Source: Streptomyces sp. NBC_00287
GTDB taxonomy: Bacteria; Actinomycetota; Actinomycetes; Streptomycetales; Streptomycetaceae
Direction: 5' to 3'
Length of the DNA: 64,000 nt
NCBI RefSeq assembly: GCF_036173105.1
Contig: NZ_CP108053.1
Location: forward strand, 868,001 to 932,000
Numbering within the stretch: the first letter of the stretch is position 1; the number at the start of each line of letters is the position of its first letter. Below, one piece after another: positions 49,069-58,706 of the stretch. The notes under the pieces were generated by a model. That model ran no database searches and was not told where the DNA came from. It saw only the letters and a list, made by a program, of their open reading frames with translations. The position numbers and the translations under genes were made by a program.

Positions 49069-50688
49069 CTAATGGCCCCGGAATGCCTCCTCCAGCCACC
49101 AACTCCCCTGCTCGGCCACCACTTTGGCGTCGACGAGCAGCGGCGCCGACCGCGGCCCCGCCATCCAGTCCGACACGGCCTTCAGATCCGCCCGCGTCCG
49201 CACTGTCACCGCCTCGAAGCCGTAGCCGCGTGCCACGGCCGCGATGTTCGTCTCGGGGAAGCGGACTGTGTCGAGGGGGTGCCCCTCGGGGCCGAAGTGG
49301 TGGACCTCCGCGCCATAGGCGTCGTCGTTGTAGACGACGACCACCATCGGCAGCCCGAGCCTGTGGACCGTGTCCAGTTCCGCCGCTCCCATCAGCGCGC
49401 CGCCGTCGCCCAGGGCGGCCACCGTGAGGCGGTCCGGGCGGGCCAAGGACGCGCCGATGGCGGTGGCGAGACCCAGGCCGATGGACTGGAAGGCCTGGGT
49501 GAAGCAGAGGCCTTGTTCGTCCGGGACCGAGAGGTACATGATCGGGTAGCCCATGAAGTTGCCGGAGTCCACGGCCACGACGCGCTCGGTGGGCAGGATG
49601 TCGTCGAGTGCGATGCTCAGGGTGCGGGGGTCGATCCGGTCGCGGGTGCTCGTGTCCTCGTACGGGATGTCCCGCCAACGTAGGCGTGCGGCCAGGGCCT
49701 CTGCGTTCTCGGGGGTCCGGTAGCCCTCCCGTGGGCTGCCGCTCGCCTCCAGCACCCGCCTCGCCGTGAGCTCCACATCGCCGGTGACCCCCGGGTCCCT
49801 GAGTGCGTCGTCGTCGACCCGTACGACCGTGGCTTCGGCGCCGATCAGGCGGCCGTGCCGAGTCGTCCACCCGGTGAGTGTGCAGCCCCAGGCCACGATC
49901 GTGTCGGCGCCCGCGATCAGCTCGGCCGCCAGTGGCGAGGAGAATCCCCCGGACACGTCCAGCGACCACGGACTGCCCCGGAACAGGCCCCGCGCCACGG
50001 CCGACGTCGCCAGCAGGGCCCCGCAGTGCTCCGCGAGCGCTTCCAGTGCGCCCCGCGCACCCGGCGAGCGTGCGCCACGCCCGGCCACGAACACCGGGCG
50101 CCGGGACCGGGCGAGCACCCGCGCCAAGTCCTCGACATCGGCAGCCGTTGGCTCGACCACCACCCGCGGCGGTGGCGGACCGGCTTGAGCCAGCGCATCG
50201 GCCGGGACGTCCGAACTCTGCGCCTCCAGAGGGAGGTTGAGGACCAGTGTCCGCCGCTCGTGCAGAGCCCGTCGCACCGCCTCGCAGGCCTGCCCGACCG
50301 CATCCTCCGCCGACGCGACCCGGATCGGCACCGCACCCACCGCCCGCGCCAACGCCTCCTGATCGACATGGAAGTTGGAGCGCTGGTCCGTCACCTCGGC
50401 CGCCAGCACCAGCAGCGGCGTAAGGCTCTTCGCCGCCTCCGTGATGCCCGTCAACGCATTGGTCAGCCCGGGCCCTTGATGCACCGTCAGCGCCGCCACG
50501 GTGCCGCTCATGCGGGCGTACGCGTCGGCCATCGTCGCCGCGCCTCCCTCATGCCGGGCGGCGACGAACCGTGCCCCGGCCGCCACCATGGCATTGGTCA
50601 GATGGAAGTTCCCGGACCCGACCACCCCGAAGACCTGTCCGACCCCGGCCGCCACCAGCGCCCGTCCAACGGCCTCGGCGACCTTCAT
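49069..50688 (-). CDS. Thiamine diphosphate-dependent enzyme, benzoylformate/acetolactate-type
   Basis: 539 residues from the ATG at 50688. The N-terminal Glu that activates the cofactor is in 'ARHEGGAATMADAYARM', a central domain follows, and the C-terminal ThDP motif is 'LGDGGALMGAAELDTVHRLGLPMVVVVYNDDAYG'. The family includes decarboxylases and carboligases of 2-keto acids. There is no FAD-specific motif I can be sure of. Its start overlaps the stop of the cyclase gene by 1 base (TGATG), so the two are translated together. The substrate is likely the product of the cyclase partner. Confidence 0.92.
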   Translation of the reverse strand: MKVAEAVGRALVAAGVGQVFGVVGSGNFHLTNAMVAAGARFVAARHEGGAATMADAYARMSGTVAALTVHQGPGLTNALTGITEAAKSLTPLLVLAAEVTDQRSNFHVDQEALARAVGAVPIRVASAEDAVGQACEAVRRALHERRTLVLNLPLEAQSSDVPADALAQAGPPPPRVVVEPTAADVEDLARVLARSRRPVFVAGRGARSPGARGALEALAEHCGALLATSAVARGLFRGSPWSLDVSGGFSSPLAAELIAGADTIVAWGCTLTGWTTRHGRLIGAEATVVRVDDDALRDPGVTGDVELTARRVLEASGSPREGYRTPENAEALAARLRWRDIPYEDTSTRDRIDPRTLSIALDDILPTERVVAVDSGNFMGYPIMYLSVPDEQGLCFTQAFQSIGLGLATAIGASLARPDRLTVAALGDGGALMGAAELDTVHRLGLPMVVVVYNDDAYGAEVHHFGPEGHPLDTVRFPETNIAAVARGYGFEAVTVRTRADLKAVSDWMAGPRSAPLLVDAKVVAEQGSWWLEEAFRGH

Positions 50689-51470
50689 CAGCGCTCCACC
50701 AGCGCCAGCACCCGCGCCGGGGATCCGGACCCGGTGACGATGGGCAGCGGTCCCGCGATGAGGACACAGCCCGTCGGCGGCAGCGAGGCGAGGTTCTGCA
50801 ACTGCGTCAGGCCGTACTTGTCGTTGCCCATGAGGTACGAGTGGCAGGGGAAGGCCGGATCGAAGGCGTGCCCGCGCCCCGCGTCCGTCCCCACCGTCTC
50901 GACGCCGAGCCCGATCACCGGCGACTCCTCGGCCACCCAGCGCGCGCACTGCGGCGACAGACCCGGCGTGTGCGGGCCGCTGTCGTCGGCGTTCAGGAAC
51001 TCCTCCTGCGAGTTTGCCCGGGCGTCCCAGCCGGTGCGCAGGAGCAGCCACCCACCGTCGGGCAGCGGCCCGTGCTCCGCCTCCCAGGCCTTCACATGGT
51101 CCACTTCCAGGAGGAAATCCGGGTTCTGTTCCGCCTCGGCCGTGAAGTCCAGCACCGCGGCGGGCGCGATGAGTCTGCGCGCCGGTACGGACGCCACGTC
51201 GTCGAGGTGGCGTCCGGTCACCCAGTGGTTCGGGGCGTCGAAGTGGGTGCCGGTGTGCTCGCCGGTGCGGAAGTTGTTCCAGTACCAGGCGGGCCCCCGG
51301 CCGTCGTACCGGCTGATCTCCTGGAGTTCGAAGGCCGCCGTCTGCCCGAATTCTGACGGCAGTTGGATCAGTGGAGTCGCCGCCGACAACGGCGCCGTGA
51401 GGTCGACTACTTCGATCGTCCCCTCCCGCAGGGCCGACACCAGCGAGGCGAGGACGGACGGTTCGGGCAT
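50688..51470 (-). CDS. Cyclase / kynurenine formamidase-like family protein
   Basis: 260 residues from the ATG at 51470, after GGAGG. The family metal motif HTGTHFDAPNHW (HxGTHxDxPxH) is at about residues 80-91, and 'GLGVETVGTDAGRGHAF' and 'PCHSYLMGNDKYGLTQLQNL' follow. Members hydrolyse N-formyl or ring amides, or isatin, using metal. Coupling with a ThDP decarboxylase suggests a small catabolic pathway, perhaps for an aromatic keto acid. The substrate is not proved. Confidence 0.9.
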   Translation of the reverse strand: MPEPSVLASLVSALREGTIEVVDLTAPLSAATPLIQLPSEFGQTAAFELQEISRYDGRGPAWYWNNFRTGEHTGTHFDAPNHWVTGRHLDDVASVPARRLIAPAAVLDFTAEAEQNPDFLLEVDHVKAWEAEHGPLPDGGWLLLRTGWDARANSQEEFLNADDSGPHTPGLSPQCARWVAEESPVIGLGVETVGTDAGRGHAFDPAFPCHSYLMGNDKYGLTQLQNLASLPPTGCVLIAGPLPIVTGSGSPARVLALVER

Positions 51471-51581
51471 GAGGGGCCTCCAGACGCCTCCGGACATCAC
51501 GACGTGACGCGGAACTCCCAGGATGGATCGATTCCGTGGTATCCACCATGTGGCGGAGACGATCGGCCGAGTGGGGGAACG

Positions 51582-52115
51582 GTGATCGGAAGACGTACGT
51601 CGGCGACGGCGGCGCTGGTGTGCGTGGCCGCTCTGTCCGGCTGCGCCGACGAAGGCCCGGCGGCGGCCCCGACGCCATCGGCGGTCACCGCGGCTTCTCC
51701 CTCACCGTCGCCCGACGAGCCCACACCCAACCCCTCGCAGGCGTCCTCCAGGCCCCCGACCCCCGTCCCCACCACCGGCCGATCCGACCCGAAGCTCGTG
51801 GTCATGACCGTCACCGGGGGCTTCACCGGCGTCCACCAGACGGTGATCCTGCGTACCGACGGCACCGTCTACACCAGCGAGAAGGGCGAGCCGAACGTCC
51901 GCCGCACCACGAAGGCCCAGTTCACCGAACTGCGCACCCTGCTCGGCGATCCCGCCCTCGCCGAAGTCCCCAGCTTCACGATGGACATGGACGCGAAGGA
52001 CATGTTCCAGTACACCCTGCGCATCGACGGCCGTACGGTCATCACCGACCGCTCCACCGTGGAGCCCGCCCTCGATCGGCTCATCGACGCTCTCGACGAC
52101 TGGCTGCCCCGCTGA
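51582..52115 (+). CDS. Lipoprotein, hypothetical
   Basis: 177 residues from the GTG at 51582, after GGGGA. The N-terminus 'TSATAALVCVAALSGCADEG' has a lipobox LSGC. A Pro/Ser/Thr-rich linker (about residues 25-65) leads to a globular part, 'LVVMTVTGGFTGVHQTVILRTDGTVYTSEKG', that looks like a small beta-structure with a PepSY/protealysin-like hint but no firm family. It is divergent from the cyclase gene. Its function is unknown. Confidence 0.75.
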   Translation: MIGRRTSATAALVCVAALSGCADEGPAAAPTPSAVTAASPSPSPDEPTPNPSQASSRPPTPVPTTGRSDPKLVVMTVTGGFTGVHQTVILRTDGTVYTSEKGEPNVRRTTKAQFTELRTLLGDPALAEVPSFTMDMDAKDMFQYTLRIDGRTVITDRSTVEPALDRLIDALDDWLPR

Positions 52116-52182
52116 GCCGTACGTGCAACCAGGCGCTCCCTCCCGTCGTCTCACAGGCCGAGACAAGCACGAGGAGGAACGC

Positions 52183-52689
52183 ATGGCCATGGTCGGCCTG
52201 TTCTGGATCACCGAGGGCTCGGTGTACATAGGCGCCGAGCCGGTGGGAACGGCGGCCGGGGTACGGCTGTCCAAGGACGGTGTCGAGGCGTTGGGGATCG
52301 AGCACGGGCGGTCCTGGAGCTGGGACGAGGTGCAGCGGATCGAGGTCGCCGACGTACCCGTACGGTCCGCCTCCCGTCGCCGGTTCTCCCAGGCCTTCGA
52401 CGCGGTGGTCGTCGCGCTCACCGGTGGCGGGGATCTGCCGCCGGCGTTCACGGTACGGATCGGGGCCGCCGAGGAGACGGTCGAGGTGAGCGTCCTGACG
52501 CCCATCGCTGGAGGGATCTACGGTCCGGTGGAGTACGAGCTCTCCCGCACACTGCTGAACCGGCTCGTCGACGGCCGCACCGCCCTTGACGACCTCCTCC
52601 TGTGGCGCCGCGACCTTGTCGGCGACGCCAACCCCGGCCGCGAGGAGCGCGAGGCGCTGATGCTCAAGTGGGTCGACGATCCGTCATGA
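52183..52689 (+). CDS. Conserved hypothetical protein
   Basis: 168 residues after the strong GGAGGAACGC. The protein has an acidic, beta-rich first half ('MVGLFWITEGSVYIGAEPVG', 'WSWDEVQRIEVADVPVRSASRR') that looks like a PH-like domain, and a helical end. No known motif was recognised. It is preceded by the lipoprotein gene 67 bases upstream and overlaps the convergent TetR gene by 6 bases. Confidence 0.7.
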   Translation: MAMVGLFWITEGSVYIGAEPVGTAAGVRLSKDGVEALGIEHGRSWSWDEVQRIEVADVPVRSASRRRFSQAFDAVVVALTGGGDLPPAFTVRIGAAEETVEVSVLTPIAGGIYGPVEYELSRTLLNRLVDGRTALDDLLLWRRDLVGDANPGREEREALMLKWVDDPS

Positions 52690-53280
52690 CCCGTCCACGA
52701 GCCCCGCGATGTGCGCGATGACCGTATCCAGGACCCCAGCCCAGGCCTCCTCGTCGCCCAACACCAGGTAGTTCAGAGTGAGTCCGTCGGTCATCGCGGC
52801 CAGATAGCGCGCCAACACCGATACCGGCACCCGCAGTCGAAGGTCCATGGTCGTGCGCAACTGCTCGATCAGCTCGGCATAGGTCTCGCGGTACAGCTCG
52901 TGCTGCCGTCGGGCCAGATGCTCGAACCCCGGTTGGCGCAGGGCGTATTGGGTCAGTTCGTAGGTGAGCATGTGCTCGTCCGGGTGGGCGCGGACGTGGT
53001 CCCAGTACGCCTGGAGTCCGGCCCGGACGGTCTCCTGGAGCGTGGCCCTGGGGACCAGGGCCTCCTTCACCAGGGTCACGTAGTGGTCGGTGATGGTCGT
53101 GATGACGGACTCGACCAGGGCCTGCTTGGAGTCGAAGCAGTAGTGGAAGACGCTGAGGGACACGCCGGCTTCGGCGGCGATGGACCGGGTCGTCGTCCTG
53201 GCGACGCCGTCCCGGGCCATCGCCCTGATCGCCGCTTCCGTCAGCTGCAGGCGCCGTTCTGCCGACGGCATGCGTGCCAT
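52684..53280 (-). CDS. TetR-family transcriptional regulator
   Basis: 198 residues from the ATG at 53280, after GAGGGAC; an ATG three codons later is also possible. The HTH 'TEAAIRAMARDGVARTTTRSIAAEAGVSLSVFHYCFDSKQALVES' is at about residues 14-58, and the C-terminal domain has 'ALRQPGFEHLARRQHELYRETYAEL', of the TetR_C_6/BetI-like type. It lies 29 bases downstream of the dipeptidase-like gene on the same strand and may be cotranscribed with it or regulate nearby exported enzymes. Confidence 0.92.
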   Translation of the reverse strand: MARMPSAERRLQLTEAAIRAMARDGVARTTTRSIAAEAGVSLSVFHYCFDSKQALVESVITTITDHYVTLVKEALVPRATLQETVRAGLQAYWDHVRAHPDEHMLTYELTQYALRQPGFEHLARRQHELYRETYAELIEQLRTTMDLRLRVPVSVLARYLAAMTDGLTLNYLVLGDEEAWAGVLDTVIAHIAGLVDGS

Positions 53281-53309
53281 GTGCGTGTCCCTCGTGCTCG
53301 TGGCGGGCT

Positions 53310-55367
53310 TCAGTTGCTGTGGACGCTCACCTCGTGCAGCGAGTACCCCCATTCGGTGCCGCGTTCCAGACCCAGGACGCGGACGTAGCGGGCGGGGGTG
53401 CCGGTGAACCGGGCGGTGTCCAGGCCGCCGTCGCCGGATGTGGTGGACCAGGCGGTCTTCCATGCCTGACCGTCGGTGGAGAGTTCGACGCGGTACGCCT
53501 TGCCGTAGGCGCGCTCCCAGTCGAGGGTGACCCTGCCCACCCGGTGGGTGGCGCCCAGGTCGATCCGCAGCCACTGGTCGTCGCTCCAGTCGCTGGCCCA
53601 CCGGGTGCCCCGGTCACCGTCGACGGCCCGGCCGGGCGCGTAGCTGGTGAACGGGTTCCACTCCGCCGAACTGGCCGTCGAGGGCGCGTTATTGGCGAGA
53701 TTCACCGCGGACTGATGCTGCTCGGAGGCTCCCCAGGTGTCCAGGTAGGACTCGGCGCCCCGGAAGAGGTCGTCCACCACCTCCTGGCCGCCGACGCGGC
53801 GGATGTCCTCGATCCAGTCCGGGACGAGGCCGTAGTGGGCGGCGCCGTCGGTGTTCAGGTCCCAAGTGCGCTGTCCGGTGGTCTGCTTGTCGATGACGGT
53901 GCCGCCGTCGACGCTCGTGAAGGGGTACGTCACCTTGTTGGGGGCGTCCGCTCCGCGCGGTCCCGGCCAGCCGCCGACGCCGTTCATGTCGGTGCCGTAG
54001 CCGTAGCCCACGCCGTACTTGTCGCGCAGCGCCTCCGTGCGGTCGGCCTCCGCGATGAAGCCCTCGGAGCCGTGCATGTACTGGCCGATGAAGCCGCCGA
54101 GGCCGTAGACCCGCGCGGTCCAGTCCATGTCCATCCAGCTGTGCGAGGAGAGCACGCCGGGGTAGGACTCGGCCTCGAAGATGTCGAGCACCCGGCCGGT
54201 GGCCTTGACGCTCATATGGTCGATCTCCAGCATCATCCCGCGATTCATCATGCCCCGCGCCGCGTACTCACCGAGTTCGGTCAGCCCGCGCACATTGCAC
54301 TGCGCGCCACTGGCGTACGACGGCACGTCCACGCCCGCCGGGAGCTCCGCCTCCGCCTCGGCCGCCGAGGCGTTGCCGATGGGGTTGTCGTGCTGCGGGC
54401 CGGTGCACTCCTCCGTCTTCCAGAAGGTGCCGGTGGACAGGAACTGGCCGACGTTGATGGCGGTGCCGAGCGTGCCCGAGTCGAAGCGGACGCCGCAGAG
54501 GGCGTTGTCGAACTTGTGGCACAGGAACATGCTGCGCACGCCCAGGTCGTACAGCTCGTCCAGGCCCTTGTCGATGTCCGCCTTGCTGCACTGCGCGATG
54601 TCGAGGATCTGCTTGCAGCCGAACGGTTCGGAGGTCTCGACCCCGAGGACGACCGCCAGCTTGCCCTGCTCGATGACCTGGCGGGCCTGGGCGCTGTCGG
54701 TGACGATCCGGAACCAGCCCTTTCCGGTGCCGCCGTACATCTTGTCGATGTAGGCCTGGAGGTCGTAACTCAGCTTCGCCTGGAGGCGGATCGACGTCAT
54801 CTCGTCGCAGGAGCGGTCCTTGAAGAAGTAGACCGAGCAGATCACACCGTTGGTGACGAGGTCGTTGACCAGGACCCGCTGGCCGCCGCGCCAGGCGCGC
54901 TCCACCCAAGCGTAGTAGTTCTGCTGGTGGGTCAGCGAGTCATGGGCGGGCCAGTCCTTGAAGGTGGGCCAGCCGACCGGGTCGTGCCTGCCGTCACCGC
55001 CGTTGGTGATGAAGTCGAAGATCGCCAGGGAGCCGTCGGGGTAGTGCTCGGGGCAGTCCTTGAGGGCGTCGCCGATACCGGCCCCGGAGAACACCTTCCC
55101 GCAGATGAGCCGGCCGCCGAACGCCTCGTTGGAGAACAGGTGGTTGTGGACGTCGGCGAAGCCGCGCACCTCGCCCTGGGCGTTGGTGCCGGTGAACGGC
55201 TCGCCGGTGACGTTGATCTGGGAGTCCGGCGCGGGCCGGGCGGTCGGCAGCCACCACTCGGTCCCGGCCGCCGAACTCGGCACGGGGCCGAGCAGCAGGG
55301 CCAGGACCAGGAGAAGCAGCGACGCGACGGTGACATCCTTGCGTCTGCGGTACGGGAGTCGAGCCAT
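53310..55367 (-). CDS. Exported membrane dipeptidase-like hydrolase with F5/8 (discoidin) domain
   Basis: 685 residues from the ATG at 55367, after GGAGGG. A basic N-tail and hydrophobic stretch ('RKDVTVASLLLLVLALLLGPVPSSAA') form the signal. The hydrolase part has 'FADVHNHLFSN' (HxH metal site), the bridging-region 'LEIDHMS', 'VLSSHSW' and 'GTDMNGVGG', the order expected of amidohydrolase/renal dipeptidase-fold enzymes. The C-terminal 130 residues form a discoidin domain ('AVDGDRGTRWASDWSDDQWLRIDLG'), which binds carbohydrate or lipid surfaces. Several cysteines suggest disulphides. The natural peptide or amide substrate is unknown. Confidence 0.88.
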   Translation of the reverse strand: MARLPYRRRKDVTVASLLLLVLALLLGPVPSSAAGTEWWLPTARPAPDSQINVTGEPFTGTNAQGEVRGFADVHNHLFSNEAFGGRLICGKVFSGAGIGDALKDCPEHYPDGSLAIFDFITNGGDGRHDPVGWPTFKDWPAHDSLTHQQNYYAWVERAWRGGQRVLVNDLVTNGVICSVYFFKDRSCDEMTSIRLQAKLSYDLQAYIDKMYGGTGKGWFRIVTDSAQARQVIEQGKLAVVLGVETSEPFGCKQILDIAQCSKADIDKGLDELYDLGVRSMFLCHKFDNALCGVRFDSGTLGTAINVGQFLSTGTFWKTEECTGPQHDNPIGNASAAEAEAELPAGVDVPSYASGAQCNVRGLTELGEYAARGMMNRGMMLEIDHMSVKATGRVLDIFEAESYPGVLSSHSWMDMDWTARVYGLGGFIGQYMHGSEGFIAEADRTEALRDKYGVGYGYGTDMNGVGGWPGPRGADAPNKVTYPFTSVDGGTVIDKQTTGQRTWDLNTDGAAHYGLVPDWIEDIRRVGGQEVVDDLFRGAESYLDTWGASEQHQSAVNLANNAPSTASSAEWNPFTSYAPGRAVDGDRGTRWASDWSDDQWLRIDLGATHRVGRVTLDWERAYGKAYRVELSTDGQAWKTAWSTTSGDGGLDTARFTGTPARYVRVLGLERGTEWGYSLHEVSVHSN

Positions 55368-55442
55368 GGACCCACCCTCCTGGAACGCCATGACGGCATT
55401 GTCATGACCAGCCCAATGTGTGGGTCGAGGATGACGAGTGGG

Positions 55443-58400
55443 TCAATCCGAGTCAAGAGTCCGGGACAAGTGACCTGATGTGGGATCGCAGCATCCATCG
55501 CGCCGCAACTGACGGCTGACCTCGTGCCAGTCCCCTGCGTACGACACCTGCTCGAAGGCGTCGACCAGCGCAGACTGCTCGAAGTGCACACCGCCGCGCA
55601 GCACCGCCACGGTCCGGACCAGGCTGTCGAAGTCGCTGAACGGATCCCCGTCCACGACCGTGAGATCGGCCAGCTTGCCCTCCTCCAGCGTGCCGAGGTC
55701 CGCGTCGGCGCCGTACACCCGGGCGGGCAGCACGGTGGCGGTGCGCAGCGCCTCGGCCGGGGACAGTCCCGCGCGGTGCAGTGCCCGCAGCGCCAGGTGC
55801 AGATGCAGTCCGATGGGGACGATCGGCTGATCCGTGCCCAGAGCAACGAGGCCGCCGCCCGCGAGGATGCGCCGGTAGATGGCGAACTCACGGTCCAGCG
55901 TGGCCAGTTGCGGTGCGGTGGGCGGATGCGCCGCCTGCTGGCGGACCAGCACGACGTCCCACGGCGGCATGAGGGTGGTGACGCGCGGGTCCTCGGCGAG
56001 CGCGGGATCGGAGCCCAGCAGGGGGAACGCCGTGAACGGGGTGGCGACGAGATGGAAGCCGGCCTTGGTGTAGATCTCCTCGACGTCCTGGTACGCCCGG
56101 CCCCCGGCGGAGGTCGCGTGCCCGAACTCCAGCCGCTGCGTGGCTTGCAGATGGGTCGTCAAGTCCTGCCCGAGCTGTACGCCTGGGGTGCACAGATGGC
56201 TTCCGCTGCGCACCCCGAGCCGCTCGTGGGCGAAGTCCGCGGCCTCTTTCATCATCCAGCCGGGGGCGCGTACGTACGTCTTCACTAAATCCCAGTCCAG
56301 CGCCGCCGCACGGGCCAGCGTCCGGTGCAGGCCCTCGCGGGTGCCGTGGGCGCGGCCCATGCTGTAGGCGACGCGGGCCCCGTCGAGGAGTTCGCCGGTG
56401 GCCAGCAGCCGCGGTCCGGCGAGCACTCCCGCGGCGACGGCCTCCCGGATCCGGGCCTGTTCGTAGGCGAAGCCACCGAGCGAGACGGCGGTGGTGATGC
56501 CGTAGGCGAGCTGAAGCGCGCACTGCCGGCCGCCGTAGGTGGACTGCCAGGGGTGGGTGTGCGCGTCCCACAGGCCCGGAAGGACGGTACGGCCGGAGGC
56601 GTCGACGTGTCGTGCGGCGGGCCGTTCGCCGCGGTGCGCGGAGACCTCGGCGATACGGCCGTCGCGTACGACGACATCGACATCCTCGCGGACCTCGTCG
56701 CCGGTGCCGTCCCAGAAGCGGCCCGCGTGCACGACCGTGTCGGCGGGCGTCGGTCTGCGGTAGTCGAGCGGGACCCGGACGGTACGGGCCGTGCCGGACT
56801 CGATGTCGATCAGGCGCAGTTTGCCTGCCGAGAGGTAGAGCAGGGTGCGGGAGTCGCCGGACCAGGAGGGGTGGTCGGCGGATTCGGTGGTCAGTCGGCG
56901 CGGTTCCCCGTCGGGGGTGCCGTCGGCGCGGACCGGCAGCAGCCACAGCGCCGACTCGGCGATCACGGCCATCCAGCGGCCGTCCGGAGACCAGACCGGC
57001 CCTGAGTCGTAGCGGTCGGAGAGCGAGGTGTGCGGGGCGAGGGCGTGCAGGACGGCGGTCTTGGTGGTCGTGTCGACGACCCGGATGAGGTTGTAGCCCT
57101 CACGGAAGCGCTGGTTGAGGCGATTGCGGTCGCACAGAGCCACATACCGTCCGTCCGGCGACCAACTGGGGCGGCCGGGGATTCCACCCCCTCCCAGCGG
57201 CGCCGCGAGAACTTCCTCAGCGCCGTCGGGCAGATCCCGCACCACCAGGTTCCCGGACATGTCCAGACAGGCCAGCCTCCTCCCGTCGGGCGACAGCGCG
57301 GGGAAGACGCGGCCGCCCTCGGCGAGGACCGTCTCGGCGCCCGAGTCGAGTTCACGGCGGCGCACAGAGAAGAGGCCGTCGCGGTCGTCGGCGTACAGCA
57401 ACGCATCGCCGTCGGGCGTCCAGGTCGACGCCAACACATAGCGGGTGGGCGGGACTTGGAGGATCTTCCGGGGTGCGCGTCCGTTCTCGGTGTCGGCGAT
57501 CCAGAGGGCGTTGAGCGCGGCGAACGCCACGCTGTGACCGTCGGGTGAGAGGGCGGGGAGGTGCAGCGCGCGCACGGGCCGGGTGCCGGCGCCTTCGAAG
57601 TCGTACTTCTTGCCGCGGTAGTGGGGCCGTCGCACCGGCATCGAGGCGGTGAACGGGATCTGCTCGCCGGCTGCGGGCGCCGCGGGGTCGAGGAGGCGGA
57701 AGTGGCCGTCGACGTTCAACAGCAGCCGTTCGCGGTCCGCCCAGCGGGGCGGGGCGGGCAGGACGTCGCCCTCGACGGCGACCGGTTCGCCGGCCACGAC
57801 GAGCGTGCAGGAGGCGGCGGGCGAGGCCGTCGTACGCAGATAGGCGAGGCGGCCGGACGGTGACACGGCCGGGGTCATGACCTGGGCGCCGGAGTCGTCG
57901 GTGTGCTCGGTGGTGACCGGCCCCGAGCCGTCGGCGGCCACGGAGGCGACGGTGGAGGCCCGGAGGGCGCCGGTCGCGGTGACGGTCGCGCGGACGAACA
58001 GCACGCGCTCGCCGTCGGACGACCAGGTGGGGTCGAAGTCCTCCCAGGCGCCGTCGCGTCCGGTGAGCCGGGTGAGCGCGCCGGTGCGCACGTCGACGAC
58101 CCAGATCCGGTACGGGCTGCCGGTCACGGTGTCGCCGCCGCGCTCGGAGGCGAACGCGATCCGGGTGCCGTCCGGCGACCAGGCCGGGCCGCGGTCGTCC
58201 CAAGGTCCGTCGGTGAGTTGACGCAGATCGCTGCCGTCGGGCCGCAGCGTCCAGAGGTGGAACCCGCCGCCACGGTAGGCGCAGACGACGAGACGGCTGC
58301 CGTCGGGCGAGTACTGCGGCCGGGTCGGTTCGAGGCCGGGCGGGGTCAGCGCAACGGCGGTGCCTCCGGTGCGCGGCACGGACCAGAGGACGTTCTGGAC

Positions 58401-58598
58401 TTCGGCGACGAGCGTGTCCCCGGAGGGCGAGAGGGTCGCGGAGCCGCCCGTGGCGGCGGTGAGGGAGAGGGTCGTCGCAGGGGAGGCTTCGGCGGCTTCG
58501 GCGGGGGTGCCGATGGTGACCAGCGCGGTGGCGGTGGCGCCGGCCTGGAGGAATCGACGGCGGGAGAGAGGAGAGGCTGAGGTGTCTTCGACGTCCAA
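55443..58598 (-). CDS. Tat-exported TolB-propeller amidohydrolase
   Basis: 1051 residues from a TTG at 58598 with GGGAG 5 bases upstream; the longer frame lacks coding bias. A Tat signal 'SRRRFLQAG' begins at about residue 12. The first 600 residues contain WD40-like PD40 repeats (many 'SPDG.RLV', 'WSPDGTRIAF', 'WSPDGRYVALC'), forming a TolB-type propeller. The C-terminal amidohydrolase has 'DAHTHPW' metal site and late 'GTDQP' and 'GADADLGTLEEGKLADLTVVDGDPF' typical of imidazolonepropionase-like enzymes. It probably hydrolyses a peptide- or hydantoin-like substrate outside the cell. Confidence 0.9.
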   Translation of the reverse strand: MDVEDTSASPLSRRRFLQAGATATALVTIGTPAEAAEASPATTLSLTAATGGSATLSPSGDTLVAEVQNVLWSVPRTGGTAVALTPPGLEPTRPQYSPDGSRLVVCAYRGGGFHLWTLRPDGSDLRQLTDGPWDDRGPAWSPDGTRIAFASERGGDTVTGSPYRIWVVDVRTGALTRLTGRDGAWEDFDPTWSSDGERVLFVRATVTATGALRASTVASVAADGSGPVTTEHTDDSGAQVMTPAVSPSGRLAYLRTTASPAASCTLVVAGEPVAVEGDVLPAPPRWADRERLLLNVDGHFRLLDPAAPAAGEQIPFTASMPVRRPHYRGKKYDFEGAGTRPVRALHLPALSPDGHSVAFAALNALWIADTENGRAPRKILQVPPTRYVLASTWTPDGDALLYADDRDGLFSVRRRELDSGAETVLAEGGRVFPALSPDGRRLACLDMSGNLVVRDLPDGAEEVLAAPLGGGGIPGRPSWSPDGRYVALCDRNRLNQRFREGYNLIRVVDTTTKTAVLHALAPHTSLSDRYDSGPVWSPDGRWMAVIAESALWLLPVRADGTPDGEPRRLTTESADHPSWSGDSRTLLYLSAGKLRLIDIESGTARTVRVPLDYRRPTPADTVVHAGRFWDGTGDEVREDVDVVVRDGRIAEVSAHRGERPAARHVDASGRTVLPGLWDAHTHPWQSTYGGRQCALQLAYGITTAVSLGGFAYEQARIREAVAAGVLAGPRLLATGELLDGARVAYSMGRAHGTREGLHRTLARAAALDWDLVKTYVRAPGWMMKEAADFAHERLGVRSGSHLCTPGVQLGQDLTTHLQATQRLEFGHATSAGGRAYQDVEEIYTKAGFHLVATPFTAFPLLGSDPALAEDPRVTTLMPPWDVVLVRQQAAHPPTAPQLATLDREFAIYRRILAGGGLVALGTDQPIVPIGLHLHLALRALHRAGLSPAEALRTATVLPARVYGADADLGTLEEGKLADLTVVDGDPFSDFDSLVRTVAVLRGGVHFEQSALVDAFEQVSYAGDWHEVSRQLRRDGCCDPTSGHLSRTLDSD

Positions 58599-58706
58599 GA
58601 GAACTCCCGGTGGACGGAGTTGAGGGGCAGGACGGATGGGGGAAACGTACGGGGCGGGACCCGGCTCGCGGTCCCGCCCCGGCGTTTCTCGGCCGATCTT
58701 CACCCG

